Shown: positions 21,124 through 28,284 of the stretch, piece after piece
Position numbering within the stretch: the stretch's first letter is position 1
How the letters are laid out: each line of letters starts with the position of its first letter
Source: Terriglobia bacterium
GTDB taxonomy: Bacteria > Acidobacteriota > Terriglobia > Bryobacterales > Bryobacteraceae
Direction: 5' to 3'
DNA length: 34,409 nt
Assembly: GCA_020073365.1 (NCBI GenBank)
Contig: JAIQFL010000093.1
Coordinates: 1-34,409 of the forward strand
Made by a program: the position numbers and the translations under genes
Notes under the pieces: model-generated
Databases searched by the model: none
What the model saw: the letters and a program-made list of their open reading frames with translations, nothing else
Told to the model about the DNA's origin: nothing

Positions 21124-22350
21124 ATGATCGGTGTTGCTGACAATCTGTCGCTGGCGGTGGACTCGATTCGCGCACACAAGTTGAGGGCCACCCTTACGGT
21201 GCTCGGGTTGACCATGGGAGTCGCCACGCTCATCGCGGTGATGACGCTGGTGCAGGGCGCCAATGTCTACGTCGAGCAGAAGATCGCCGACCTGGGCACC
21301 AACGTTTTTCGGATCGCGCGGACGCCCTTCGCGGTTACCGATTTCACGGTGGTGACCAAGGCGCTGCGCAACCGATACCTCTACCTGGAGGATATGGAGG
21401 CGCTGGCCGAGGGCTGCAGGCCTTGCCAGGAGGTGGGCGCTTCCCTGAGCAGCGGCACTGACCTGCTCTACAAGAACCTGCAACTCGAGGACGCCACCCT
21501 ATACGGCCACACGCCCAGCATGGCGACGATCGACACCAGAACGGTCCTGCTGGGACGCTACTTCACGGAAGTGGAAGATCGCCATGCCGCGGATGTCTGC
21601 GTGATCGGCGATCGCGTGGTGAGGGAGTTTTTCCCCGACGCGGATCCCCTGGGACGCGTGATTCGAGCCAGCGGCACGGAGTTCACCGTAGTGGGAACGT
21701 TCGAGAAGATCGGGTCGGTGCTGGGACAGGACCAGGATAATTTCCTGGTGATACCGCTGCGAACCTACCTGAAGCTGCGCGGCCAGCGCAACAGCCTGCT
21801 GCTGAGCGTGAAGGCCGAGGGCGGCGAGCCGGCCTTCTCCCGAGCCCAGGATGACGCCCGCCGCATCCTGCGCGCCCGCCGCCACGTGCAGCCGGGGAAG
21901 GACGACGATTTCTTCATTGGAACCGCCGAGAGCTACATTTCCCTGTGGAAGAGCATCAGCTCGGCCTTCTTCGCGGTGTTCGTCATGGTCAGCTCGATCT
22001 CGGCGGTGGTGGGAGGGATCGTCATCATGAACGTGATGCTGGTGAGCGTCACGGAGCGCACCAAGGAGATCGGGGTGCGTCGCGCGGTGGGCGCCACGCA
22101 AACGGACGTGTTGCGGCAGTTCCTGATGGAAAGCGTGCTGCAGTGCCTGGCGGGCGGCGGTGTGGGCGTGATGATCGGATTCGGCTGCGCGGTGGCGCTG
22201 CGCCAGTTGACCAGTTTTCCCGCGGCTGTCCAGACGTGGGTCGCGGTGTTGGGTGTGGTCTTGAGCTCGATCATCGGACTGTTCTTCGGCATCTATCCGG
22301 CGGTCAAGGCATCCAAGCTCGATCCGGTGGTGGCGTTGCGTACGGAGTGA
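21124..22350 (+). CDS. ABC transporter permease, MacB/FtsX type
   Basis: The 408-residue protein has the MacB permease layout: TM1 after a short N-terminus (RATLTVLGLTMGVATLIAVMTL), a periplasmic MacB_PCD domain of about 230 residues, then three TM helices in the FtsX domain (about 270-400) with the hallmark MNVMLVSVTERTKEIGVRRAVGAT and an ending DPVVALRTE. Such permeases drive export or mechanotransmission across the periplasm using a cytoplasmic ATPase. No ATPase gene is nearby. The start has no Shine-Dalgarno sequence because the inverted repeat at 21060-21118 occupies that place. It is followed by a paralogue 18 bases later. Confidence 0.9.
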   Translation: MIGVADNLSLAVDSIRAHKLRATLTVLGLTMGVATLIAVMTLVQGANVYVEQKIADLGTNVFRIARTPFAVTDFTVVTKALRNRYLYLEDMEALAEGCRPCQEVGASLSSGTDLLYKNLQLEDATLYGHTPSMATIDTRTVLLGRYFTEVEDRHAADVCVIGDRVVREFFPDADPLGRVIRASGTEFTVVGTFEKIGSVLGQDQDNFLVIPLRTYLKLRGQRNSLLLSVKAEGGEPAFSRAQDDARRILRARRHVQPGKDDDFFIGTAESYISLWKSISSAFFAVFVMVSSISAVVGGIVIMNVMLVSVTERTKEIGVRRAVGATQTDVLRQFLMESVLQCLAGGGVGVMIGFGCAVALRQLTSFPAAVQTWVAVLGVVLSSIIGLFFGIYPAVKASKLDPVVALRTE

Positions 22351-22368
22351 AGCGCCGCGAGGTGAATC

Positions 22369-23628
22369 ATGACGCGTTCGGAAATCAGAGAGAACCTGCT
22401 GGTGGCCCTGGACACGCTGCGCTCGCGCAAGATCCGATCCGCCCTGACGATTCTGGGGATCGTGATTGGCGTAACCAGCGTGATCTCGGTGGCAGCCATC
22501 ATCGACGGGTTGAACGGCTACATCCAGAACCGCATCAAGTCGTTCGGATCGCGATCCTTCTTCATCAGCCGGATCCCGCCCGGATTCACGGGAATCGGAC
22601 GCATGCCGGCGAAGATCCGGATGCGGAAGTACCTGGAGATCGAAGATGCCAAGTACCTGAAGCAGACCGTGACGGGGCTGGACGTTTCGGCGGCCTTCGC
22701 CAACCGCATCAATTTCGCCCAGCAGCAGCCGGACTCCATCCGCTACGGCGATGAACATGTGGAGCGTCTGATCATCCGCGGAACGCAGCCGGAATATGCG
22801 GTCGCGCTGCCGCTGTTCACGGTGGCCACCGGGCGATACCTTTCCCCGTTCGACGAGGAGCACGCGCGGAACGTGGTGGTGATCGGCAGCGCCATCGCGG
22901 ATTCGCTGTTCCCCCACACGGATCCGATCGGCAAAGAGGTACGCCTGGACGGCCGGCTCTATGAGGTGATCGGCGTGTTCGAGAAAGACCCCGGTCTGTT
23001 CGGAGGCTTCGGCGTGGACCAGTTCGCCTGCATTCCGCTCTCCAACTTCCACAAGAACTTTCCCGAGATCCGCGATATATTCCTGATTTTCACGGTGCGC
23101 GAAGACGCGGACCTGGACACGGTGAGGGACCAGGTGGTGGAGGCCATGCGCCGCCGGCGCAGAGTGGCGCACAACGCCGAGAACGATTTCGACGTGGCCG
23201 ATCCGAACTTCTTCACCACTCTCTGGAACCAGCTCACGGGAGCCATGGTGCTGCTGACCGGCGTGATCAGTTCGATCGGCCTGCTGGTGGGTGGCATCGG
23301 GGTGATGAACATCATGTTGATCTCGGTGACCGAGCGCACCGGGGAGATCGGGATTCGCAAGGCCATCGGCGCACGTAAGGCGGATATCCGTGTACAGTTC
23401 CTGCTGGAAGCGATCACACTATCGGGTGTCGGCGGAGTGCTCGGTATCCTGATGGGCGGCGCGATCTCGCTACTGGTTCGGGCACTGGTGTCGATTCCGG
23501 CGACGATCTCTCTGTTCTGGGTGGCGATGGGGGTGGCGATTGCGGTGAGCGTGGGCCTGTTCTTTGGATACTATCCCGCCAACCGGGCCGCGAATCTGGA
23601 TCCGATTGTGTGTTTGCGGTATGAGTAG
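22369..23628 (+). CDS. ABC transporter permease, MacB/FtsX type (paralogue)
   Basis: The 419-residue product has the same layout as its upstream neighbour: RSALTILGIVIGVTSVISVAAI as TM1, a periplasmic MacB_PCD domain, and a C-terminal FtsX domain with MNIMLISVTERTGEIGIRKAIGAR and DPIVCLRYE. The sequences are clearly related but well diverged, so the duplication is old. A GAGGTG ribosome binding site lies 5 bases before the ATG, so this gene has better initiation than the first. The two may form a heterodimeric transmembrane pair, served by an ATPase encoded elsewhere. Confidence 0.92.
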   Translation: MTRSEIRENLLVALDTLRSRKIRSALTILGIVIGVTSVISVAAIIDGLNGYIQNRIKSFGSRSFFISRIPPGFTGIGRMPAKIRMRKYLEIEDAKYLKQTVTGLDVSAAFANRINFAQQQPDSIRYGDEHVERLIIRGTQPEYAVALPLFTVATGRYLSPFDEEHARNVVVIGSAIADSLFPHTDPIGKEVRLDGRLYEVIGVFEKDPGLFGGFGVDQFACIPLSNFHKNFPEIRDIFLIFTVREDADLDTVRDQVVEAMRRRRRVAHNAENDFDVADPNFFTTLWNQLTGAMVLLTGVISSIGLLVGGIGVMNIMLISVTERTGEIGIRKAIGARKADIRVQFLLEAITLSGVGGVLGILMGGAISLLVRALVSIPATISLFWVAMGVAIAVSVGLFFGYYPANRAANLDPIVCLRYE

Positions 23629-23682
23629 GAAAGCCTGATGCAGACAGACGCAATCAAATATGCTCGGCGCTTGGCCACCCCC

Positions 23683-23723
23683 TTCCGGCGGCCTTACGTG
23701 GTAGACCGTGCAGCCGCCGGGAA
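23683..23723. terminator. Hairpin between convergent permease and UDG-like genes
   Basis: TTCCGGCGGC (23683-23692) pairs with GCCGCCGGGAA (23713-23723) with one bulged base, around a 20-base loop. It lies between two gene ends facing each other (23628 and 23727). There is no T-tract, so a bidirectional terminator role is tentative. Confidence 0.4.
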
Positions 23724-23726
23724 CGC

Positions 23727-24338
23727 TCAGGCACCGGCCAGACGTAGCGCAGCGGCGATGTCTTCCGCGATCATCTTTCGCTTGCTCTTCTCGATGAAGA
23801 AACTCGGACCAGCCTGCAGATAAGACGGCAAGACTCGTATTCCGTTGAGGGAATACTTCTGTCCGCGGATCTTGTAGGTGGAGCCCGGAGGTAGGACGCG
23901 CTTTTGCCCGATCCGCCGCGCTACACAGTTCAGGGCTTTGATCGCGACATCTCCCATCAGCATCAGCACCTTCACGTTCCGGAACAGAGCCAATTCTTTC
24001 TCTAACAGGCAAGAGCACTCGCGGATGGTGTTCGACTGAATTCCATACCCGGTCTTCCCACATTTCACAGCCGTGGTGAGATACACGCCCCGGGCCACGA
24101 TGTCCTCCATCGACGACACAGCAGAACCAGCATCATTGAACGCCTGGACTGTAGTTTTCTGAAACAGCGGTTGGCCTTTCGCGTAGTAGTAATCGTCAGG
24201 ATTGGCCGGTGCGGCTTCCGAGATCATGACGATGGAGACCGCCTCCGGTTTCACGCTGATGCCGGGAACGATATAGCAATCGTGTCTTACATCCGCGCAC
24301 GGGAAGGCCTCACAGGTGATACATTCGCTGACTCGCAT
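23727..24338 (-). CDS. Fe-S uracil-DNA glycosylase superfamily protein
   Basis: From the ATG at 24338 the protein has 203 residues. It is UDG-like: an N-terminal CITC (Cys6, Cys9), the segment VSIVMISEAAPANPDDYYYAKGQP in place of the family 4 GEAPGxxED motif, TTAVKCGKTG and RECSCLLEKELAL matching the family 4 positions for the other two [4Fe-4S] ligands, VLMLMGDVAIKAL, and LPSYLQAG where active families have an HPS-type motif. It probably acts on damaged DNA bases, but the lack of the usual His leaves its activity open. The start is chosen for the GGAGG that lies 9 bases upstream; an alternative ATG at 24347 overlaps that spacing. Confidence 0.75.
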   Translation of the reverse strand: MRVSECITCEAFPCADVRHDCYIVPGISVKPEAVSIVMISEAAPANPDDYYYAKGQPLFQKTTVQAFNDAGSAVSSMEDIVARGVYLTTAVKCGKTGYGIQSNTIRECSCLLEKELALFRNVKVLMLMGDVAIKALNCVARRIGQKRVLPPGSTYKIRGQKYSLNGIRVLPSYLQAGPSFFIEKSKRKMIAEDIAAALRLAGA

Positions 24339-24571
24339 CGCGGTCATCCTCCAGACTGGCTGTTCGCACGATGTGACGGCGGTGTTGCGAGCAGGACTGA
24401 AGATCAATCACGGCCTCTCCACTCGCCGAAACACCGCACCTCGCCATCGAGAGTCAGCCAGTTATAGTTTAACTCCGGGAGGATGGCATGGCGGCGCGTC
24501 ACATCCAGTTATGACGTTCGCCAGCGCTACGCAGGGTTGCGCCGCATTGATACACCGGAAGAGATCAATGA

Positions 24572-24747
24572 TTCGGCTCTTACCGCGCGTCGAAACGCAT
24601 AGAGGCTCTCGTGCCTGGGTACGAGAAGCCTCTATACGGTGTGCTGGCGGTATTGGAGGTCGGGCTAACCGAGGGCTAACCCGCATTCGGGCGGAGTGCC
24701 CGCCTTTCGATGCCTGGCTGAAACATCTGGAATCACTGGTGCTGTAA
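24572..24747 (+). pseudogene. Gene-end remnant broken by an 11-bp tandem duplication
   Basis: One frame reads RIEALVPGYEKPLYGVLAV up to VGLTEG and a stop; another ends with TRIRAECPPFDAWLKHLE and SLVL, stop at 24745-24747. GGGCTAACC occurs at 24662-24670 and again at 24673-24681, an 11-base tandem duplication. Removing one unit joins both parts in one frame (…VGLTRIRAEC…). This points to a remnant that was in frame before the duplication. The family is not recognised, and no start is left upstream. The reading also contains the hairpin, so chance cannot be excluded. Confidence 0.35.
24599..24635. terminator. 14-bp hairpin, possible terminator of the second DinB gene
   Basis: ATAGAGGCTCTCGT (24599-24612) pairs with ACGAG-A-AGCCTCTAT (24621-24635) with one bulged A, around an 8-base loop. 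It is the strongest local hairpin here. It lies about 120 bases downstream of the minus-strand DinB stop (24757). No T-tract follows on the minus strand. Confidence 0.45.
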
Positions 24748-24756
24748 GAGCCCTGC

Positions 24757-25233
24757 CTACATTTCCATGTACGGCATGGGCGGCACTTTGCCGAGCAGGC
24801 GCGAGTACACGGTCAAGGCCCCGCGATGGTGGGCGCTGTGATCGGTCAAGGCGCCGAAGATTACGAATCTCGGCTGTCCCCCCATGATGGGCCCCGGAGG
24901 AAGCGGCGCCATCCACTCGTCGTCGGAATGGGCGCCGACAGTTGCCTTTGCCGCCGCGTACGCCCGTTCCCACGACGCGCGGGCGGCGGCGAGCGAGGTA
25001 GTGGCGCGCACTTCCTTGTCCATCCGCTCGAAGTCCATGTCGAATCCGCTTGGGGCGAAGGCGCCCTTCATGAACCAGTCGACCGTTTGCGCGACGTGGG
25101 CGACTTGTTGCGACGCGGTGAACATACCGTCCTTCGGCGCGAAGGTGGAATCCGCCTCATCCAGGATTCGCGTCGAGCGGTCGAAGAACTCTTTCATGGC
25201 TGCCAGTTGGCCAAACAGCCCTTCTTTAATCAT
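24757..25233 (-). CDS. DinB-family protein
   Basis: The 158-residue cytosolic protein is a complete DinB four-helix bundle: MIKEGLFGQLAAMKEFFDRST, the histidine in SQQVAHVAQTVDWF, and the paired histidines in LTDHSAHHRGALTVYSRLLG near the C-terminus, giving the three-His metal site. The last segment GKVPPMPYMEM is typical of the DinB subgroup found in multiple copies in Acidobacteria. Function is probably metal- and thiol-dependent but unknown. It has no signal peptide, unlike the DinB protein at 251-880. It is divergent from the next gene (136-base gap). Confidence 0.9.
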   Translation of the reverse strand: MIKEGLFGQLAAMKEFFDRSTRILDEADSTFAPKDGMFTASQQVAHVAQTVDWFMKGAFAPSGFDMDFERMDKEVRATTSLAAARASWERAYAAAKATVGAHSDDEWMAPLPPGPIMGGQPRFVIFGALTDHSAHHRGALTVYSRLLGKVPPMPYMEM

Positions 25234-25368
25234 TAAGAATGCTCCTTCCGTTCCATCATACCGGAGGAACCGCGGGTTGCAAGGCTCTGCTCTCTGTTCC
25301 TCCGGCTCTTAGGAACGGGCCGCACCACAAAGCGGCGGAAGTGCGATTCTGGTTCTGTCGGGAGTCTT

Positions 25369-28257
25369 ATGTTACGTTCTCTGGCGATTCTGGTTTCCGC
25401 CGCGCTGCCGGCGGTAGTTGCAGGGCAACAGGTGGGCGGCTCCGGGATGGCGGACGTCAACCCGGCGATCCACAAACGGTTGGGCACCCTGTCCAACGGC
25501 AGAGTGACCGCCCAGTTCAACAGCCGCGGTCTCGCCGCCCTGACCGATTCGATGAGCCGGGTCACGTATCGCCTCACGAAAGACGAGTTCGCCGTTACGC
25601 TGGGCGGCCAGAATTACGACAGTATCTCGCTGGGGCCTCCATCGCGTAAGAACGAGGAAGATCGCGTCACGTACTCTTACTCCGCCGGCCCTTACAAGCT
25701 CGACGTGGTGTACGAACTGCGTCCCACGGGGCGGTTCGTGACCAAGCGGTTGGCCGTGACCGCGGCCCCTCCCGGTAGGTTCAGGCTCGACGAATTCACC
25801 TTATTTCGCTTCGGTGCCGATCCGGTGCGCGAGTTCTCCGTGATTCGACGCGGCCGCGAGAACCTCGGCACGGCCGATTACGGCGCCTTCCTGCGCTTCG
25901 ACAGATCGCGCGGCCTTCTGGTCACCGCCCAGAATCCGTTCCTCGCATTCCAGCGTGAGGGCAACGATTTCTCCATCGGCTACAAGCCCGGCATGGATTG
26001 GGACATCGCCTGGGGGCCGTTCCAATCCGACCCGGGACTGCTGGCGCCTTACGAGCTTTCCGGGCGCGCGCTGCCGGACAAGATGCTGCCGGAGTGGCGC
26101 CTCGGGCCCATTGACGAAACGCCCGGTCTGGACGAGGCCGAAGTGGAGGCGTTCACGGACGCGGTGCGCGCGTCGCTGCTCTACAAACCGGCGAATCCGC
26201 TGAACATCCTGGTGGGCTGGTGCGCCAACGACTACCAGATCGACATCGCCACGCCGGAGGGCCGCGCCGAATACAAGCGCATCCTCGATATGGCTTCCAC
26301 ACTGGGCGCCGAGCACGTGCTGTTCGCGCCCACCAATTCCGAAGTTTCGCGCCGCGAGGACAGCCGCGACGACTGGAAGTGGGAGTACACGCTGTGGCTC
26401 GGCCTCGGCCAGAAGATCCGCAAGGGCGAATGGGACCCGTCGAGCGGCCCCATCCCAGCCTCCGTTCAGGAGATGCTCGACTATGCGCGCTTCAAGAAGC
26501 TGGGACTGGTAGCGTACGTGTATCCGGTGATGGGCTTCACGCAAAAGCCGGAATGGCTGCTGGGCGCCGGCGGCACCCGCGCCAACCTGGGCGTGCGCAG
26601 TTTCCAGGACTGGCTCATCGCCGCCCTCGAAGGGTTCCTCAAGCACACCGGCATCAGCGGATACGCCTTCGACCACACCTTCCTGGCCTACGAAGGCGCC
26701 AGCAAATACGCCCAATGGTGGGGGTGGCGCCGCGTGATGGAGACGCTGCGACGCGACATACCGGATATTGTGATCGACGGCCGCCAGGCCTATCAACTCT
26801 ATGGGCCGTGGACATGGCTCGCAGGCAGCTATCCGCATCCCACCTCCACCGACGAGCAGCCCGAGAGCTTCGTCTCGTTCCCCGATCTGAAGCTCGACCG
26901 CGTGTCGGCCGACCGCGAGCGCTACACCGCGTACCGCTATCGCAATTACGAATTCGCGCCGAGCGAGATTGTACCGGGCTTCATCACCCATCAGACCGGG
27001 CGCAACGACGAGTCCGGCCACATGCCGGAAGCCCACACGCCCGTGGGCGACATGCTGCTGCCTTTCCGCCAGCGCGATTGGGACTATCTCGGATGGCGCT
27101 ATTCGCTGCTTTCCTCCATCGCGATAGCCGGCTGGAACAACGTGCTGGATATGATTCCAGCCCGCGACGCGGAGGAATTCAAGAACTTTTCGGAAGCCGA
27201 CCGCAAGTGGTTCCAGGAATGGATCGACTGGACCGATATCAACAAGGACCACCTGCGGCATACCCGCACGATCCTCGGCCAACCTGCCATCGGCAAGGTG
27301 GACGGCACCTCGGCCATCGTGCACGATGGCGGATTCGTTTTTCTGTTCAACCCTAATGGCAGGCGTCTGGATGCCACGTTCACGCTCGATGAGACCATCG
27401 GCCTGAAGCGGCATGGCACGTACACGGTCAAAGAACTGTATCCACTGGCAGGCCGCCATATCGGCAAAGCCGGCGCCGGCTTCTGGTCCTGGCGAGACAG
27501 CATCACACGGCCGATGGACGGCGGCTCGGCCCTGGTGCTGGAGATCGAATACGCGGAATCCTCGCACGGGCCGACGCTGTTTAATTCCCCCGGCAGCGCT
27601 ACACTGGACGGCCGCGTTCTGCGCCTTGAAGGAGTGCAGGGCGAGAAGGGCACAAGCGAGACCCTTCTGATCGCGCTCCCCTCCTCCGCCAAAGTGGATT
27701 CGATTCAAGTAGGCCAGGCGGGCGTGTCCCCGGGGGTGCCCCCTCAGGGCCCGCCTGTCCATTTTGTGAAGCCCGGCCTGATCGAAATACCAGTGACCTT
27801 CGCGGGCGCCCCGTTCCGCCACTACCAGCAGATCGACACCTACGATCCCGCGTTCACCGGCGGCCCGGTCAACGCCACCTTCCGCATCCCCAAGCGCGTC
27901 TTCGATCAACTGGAAGCGCGCGGCAAGGCCTGGCCGATCCCGTGGACCCCCGAGGACCTTCGCAGCACGTGGCTCGCGCCCGAGCGCCTGCTGCTGTACG
28001 TGCAGTTGGCCGAACCCGACGACCAGTGGACTGCCTCGCTCAAGATTGACGGCCGTCCGATAGAGCTTCTGAAGGCCTATGCGTCGGTGCGGGTGTCTCG
28101 CCGCAACTTCGTGGGATTATACGCGGATGTCTCGCAGCTTGCCGCCGATGTGGACCACAAGCTCGAGCTGGACCTTCCGCATTCGCTCAAGCCGGGGCAA
28201 TTCCAGGGGGTATTCTTCGAGAATATCGAGACGGAATACACATCCGAAATCCGCTAA
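25369..28257 (+). CDS. Large secreted protein, glycoside-hydrolase-like
   Basis: The 962-residue protein starts with a signal peptide (MLRSLAILVSAALPAVVAGQQ) after GGGAG with good spacing to the ATG. Residues about 40-260 look like a beta-sandwich (LSNGRVTAQFNSRGLAALTDS). Residues about 280-610 look like a TIM barrel: ILVGWCANDYQIDIA, ILDMASTLGAEHVLFAPTNS, GLVAYVYPVMGF, GISGYAFDHTFLAYE, IVIDGRQAYQ. The rest is beta-rich. The order sandwich-barrel-beta resembles GH36/GH27/GH31-type glycosidases. The Asp in GYAFDHTF and the one in IDGRQ could be catalytic, but no family signature is certain. It would act outside the cytoplasm on a polysaccharide. It ends convergently with the ADOP permease gene. 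Confidence 0.7.
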   Translation: MLRSLAILVSAALPAVVAGQQVGGSGMADVNPAIHKRLGTLSNGRVTAQFNSRGLAALTDSMSRVTYRLTKDEFAVTLGGQNYDSISLGPPSRKNEEDRVTYSYSAGPYKLDVVYELRPTGRFVTKRLAVTAAPPGRFRLDEFTLFRFGADPVREFSVIRRGRENLGTADYGAFLRFDRSRGLLVTAQNPFLAFQREGNDFSIGYKPGMDWDIAWGPFQSDPGLLAPYELSGRALPDKMLPEWRLGPIDETPGLDEAEVEAFTDAVRASLLYKPANPLNILVGWCANDYQIDIATPEGRAEYKRILDMASTLGAEHVLFAPTNSEVSRREDSRDDWKWEYTLWLGLGQKIRKGEWDPSSGPIPASVQEMLDYARFKKLGLVAYVYPVMGFTQKPEWLLGAGGTRANLGVRSFQDWLIAALEGFLKHTGISGYAFDHTFLAYEGASKYAQWWGWRRVMETLRRDIPDIVIDGRQAYQLYGPWTWLAGSYPHPTSTDEQPESFVSFPDLKLDRVSADRERYTAYRYRNYEFAPSEIVPGFITHQTGRNDESGHMPEAHTPVGDMLLPFRQRDWDYLGWRYSLLSSIAIAGWNNVLDMIPARDAEEFKNFSEADRKWFQEWIDWTDINKDHLRHTRTILGQPAIGKVDGTSAIVHDGGFVFLFNPNGRRLDATFTLDETIGLKRHGTYTVKELYPLAGRHIGKAGAGFWSWRDSITRPMDGGSALVLEIEYAESSHGPTLFNSPGSATLDGRVLRLEGVQGEKGTSETLLIALPSSAKVDSIQVGQAGVSPGVPPQGPPVHFVKPGLIEIPVTFAGAPFRHYQQIDTYDPAFTGGPVNATFRIPKRVFDQLEARGKAWPIPWTPEDLRSTWLAPERLLLYVQLAEPDDQWTASLKIDGRPIELLKAYASVRVSRRNFVGLYADVSQLAADVDHKLELDLPHSLKPGQFQGVFFENIETEYTSEIR

Positions 28258-28284
28258 CACAGGCTTGCCGGGGCCTTCGTCCCT

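Larger units (their letters stand above)
24339..24756. other. 418-base region with a hairpin and a decayed reading frame
   Basis: Between the UDG-like gene and the downstream DinB gene (both minus strand) I see no intact gene. It contains the UDG leader, a strong hairpin (24599-24635) and a plus-strand frame broken by an 11-bp duplication (24572-24747). A 143-codon open frame on the plus strand (24316-24747) overlaps the UDG start and has no family signature in its first two thirds. Confidence 0.5.

Noticed and set aside
21499..23172. A 557-codon minus-strand frame opposite the two permeases
   Set aside because: It spans two genuine opposite-strand genes and their gap, and is His/Arg-rich without motifs.
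25801..27909. A 702-codon minus-strand frame opposite the glycosidase-like gene
   Set aside because: Antisense shadow; the plus-strand frame has a signal peptide, ribosome binding site and fold-like pattern.
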